A DNA stretch of 21,484 nucleotides from the NCBI GenBank assembly GCA_051003795.1, contig JBPCKZ010000012.1:1-21484 (forward strand). The letters run 5' to 3'. Below, piece after piece: positions 20,691 to 21,484 of this stretch (its first letter is position 1; each line of letters starts with the position of its first letter). The position numbers and the translations under genes are program-made. Below the pieces are notes generated by a model. The model had not been told where the DNA came from. It ran no database searches and saw nothing but the letters and a program-made list of their open reading frames with translations. Source of the DNA: JALYXS01 sp051003795 (GTDB lineage: Bacteria > Acidobacteriota > Terriglobia > Bryobacterales > Bryobacteraceae).

Positions 20691-21484
20691 TTACCGGGCG
20701 GGGAGCGCGAAAGAAAGAATATTGCCGCCGGAGGCGATCGCCACGTACTGCCGTCCGTTCATCGTGTAAGTCATCGGCGAGGCCTTCCACGGTTGGTTTG
20801 TCTCAAAATGCCAGAGAGTCCGGCCCGTCTTCGCATCCACCGCGGCGAAGCCCCCGCCCGTCTCGCCGTAAAAGATCAGGCCCCCCGCAGTCGAGAGGAC
20901 GCCGGAGTAATTCGATTCCGGCGCGCCCACCTGCGGAATTTCCCACGTGATCCTGCCGGTCTCGATATCGACAGCGCGGAGATATTTTTCGGGCGGATCG
21001 GAAGGATCGTGATAGGGTTCGTATCCTCCCGTCTCCGCTTGCACGTAGATACTGCAATCCTCCACGGCCATCACATAAAAAAGGCCGGTCGCCGGGTTAA
21101 ATGCCGTCGAATACCAGTTGGTGGCGCCCCTGACCGCGGGACAGGTTTTAACGCCTCGGCGATTGGGCTGATTCCCTTCGAGCAATATCGGGCGGCCATC
21201 GGCGCCGATTTCTTTTGCCCACGTGACCTTCTTGATGAACGGCCTGCCAAGCAACAGCTCGCCGTTCGTCCGGTCCAAAACATAGAAGAATCCGTTGCGA
21301 TTCGCCTGCAATAACAATTTTCTTTCGCGACCGCGATAACGGGCGTTCACCAGCACGAGCGGCTCGGTGGCATCCCAATCGTGGAGATCGTGCGGCGTGA
21401 ACTGGTAATGCCAGCGAAGCTTTCCGGTTTTGGCGTCCAACGCGATCACGCAATTGGTGTAGAGATTCGCGCCCCCCCGCTCGT
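20691..21484 (-). CDS. PQQ-dependent alcohol dehydrogenase, C-terminal part (runs off window)
   Basis: This is the last 260 or so residues of a quinoprotein of the methanol/ethanol dehydrogenase type, an eight-bladed propeller that oxidises alcohols in the periplasm with PQQ. Visible motifs include IALDAKTGKLRWHYQFTPHD, LHDWDATEPLVLVNA, NRNGFFYVLDRTNGELLLGR, CPAVRGATNWYSTAFNPATG and the propeller docking motif AAVDAKTGRTLWHFETN. The 5' part, with most PQQ and Ca ligands, lies beyond base 21484. The 3' end is complete at TAA 20691. The in-frame GTG at 21449 is internal, not the start. There are 95 bp before the peptidase gene. The substrate cannot be told from this part. Confidence 0.9.
   Translation of the reverse strand, partial: ERGGANLYTNCVIALDAKTGKLRWHYQFTPHDLHDWDATEPLVLVNARYRGRERKLLLQANRNGFFYVLDRTNGELLLGRPFIKKVTWAKEIGADGRPILLEGNQPNRRGVKTCPAVRGATNWYSTAFNPATGLFYVMAVEDCSIYVQAETGGYEPYHDPSDPPEKYLRAVDIETGRITWEIPQVGAPESNYSGVLSTAGGLIFYGETGGGFAAVDAKTGRTLWHFETNQPWKASPMTYTMNGRQYVAIASGGNILSFALPAR

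Noticed and set aside
1..21484. CRISPR array, rRNA or phage genes
   Set aside because: No regularly spaced direct repeats, no rRNA segments and no structural phage genes were seen in any part of the window.

Overview
The window looks like a chromosomal piece of an Acidobacteriota genome, most likely of the Bryobacterales/Solibacter type. This is inferred from gene content (DUF2934 protein, LssY_C protein, S46 dipeptidyl-peptidase, PQQ dehydrogenase, GH27 and amidohydrolase/CIA30 enzymes) and the high GC of most genes. No taxonomic marker gene such as rRNA is present.

Layout: 1-1700 is a graveyard of mobile DNA: a frameshifted IS3-family remnant, an internally deleted ISL3-family transposase, and a short IS-associated gene broken across three frames. 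1836-3338 is a secreted GH27 alpha-galactosidase. 3340-5075 (minus) is a two-gene ABC-2 type exporter. 5098-6849 (plus) is a secreted amidohydrolase with a CIA30-like domain, cut by one in-frame amber codon. 6884-11376 (minus) is a tight five-gene operon for envelope proteins: NfeD/ClpP-class protease, slipin, SPOR protein, a membrane-anchored protein and an LssY_C protein. A DUF2934 gene (plus) and lexA (minus) follow, convergent.

The notable region is 12441-17150, between lexA and a tRNA-Lys(CTT) gene. It is a complete IS1595-family transposon bounded by terminal inverted repeats and an exact 8-bp target duplication (AGAGTGGC). It carries a transposase, a protein of unknown function and a PIN-domain gene. 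The PIN gene is split by a second, complete IS1595-family transposon (14590-16712) with its own inverted repeats and a different exact 8-bp duplication (CAAAGTAA). The inner element carries a transposase, a RusA-like nuclease candidate and a 52-codon ORF. In both elements the transposase promoter lies across the left inverted repeat and fires almost at the ATG, so both transposases are predicted to be leaderless. The left/right repeat mismatches fall mostly in the -35 box.

After the tRNA, 17283-21484 (minus) holds a DUF29 tail fragment, a beta-propeller-like secreted protein, a cytochrome c, an S46 peptidase and the C-terminal part of a PQQ-dependent alcohol dehydrogenase that runs off the window. 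The last four are consistent with periplasmic oxidation and peptide use.

The gene-free stretches are short: 600-728 (IS debris), 1700-1835 (nothing clear), 13418-13574 (spacer in the outer element) and 16539-16712 (right end of the inner element, with a palindrome and a hairpin).
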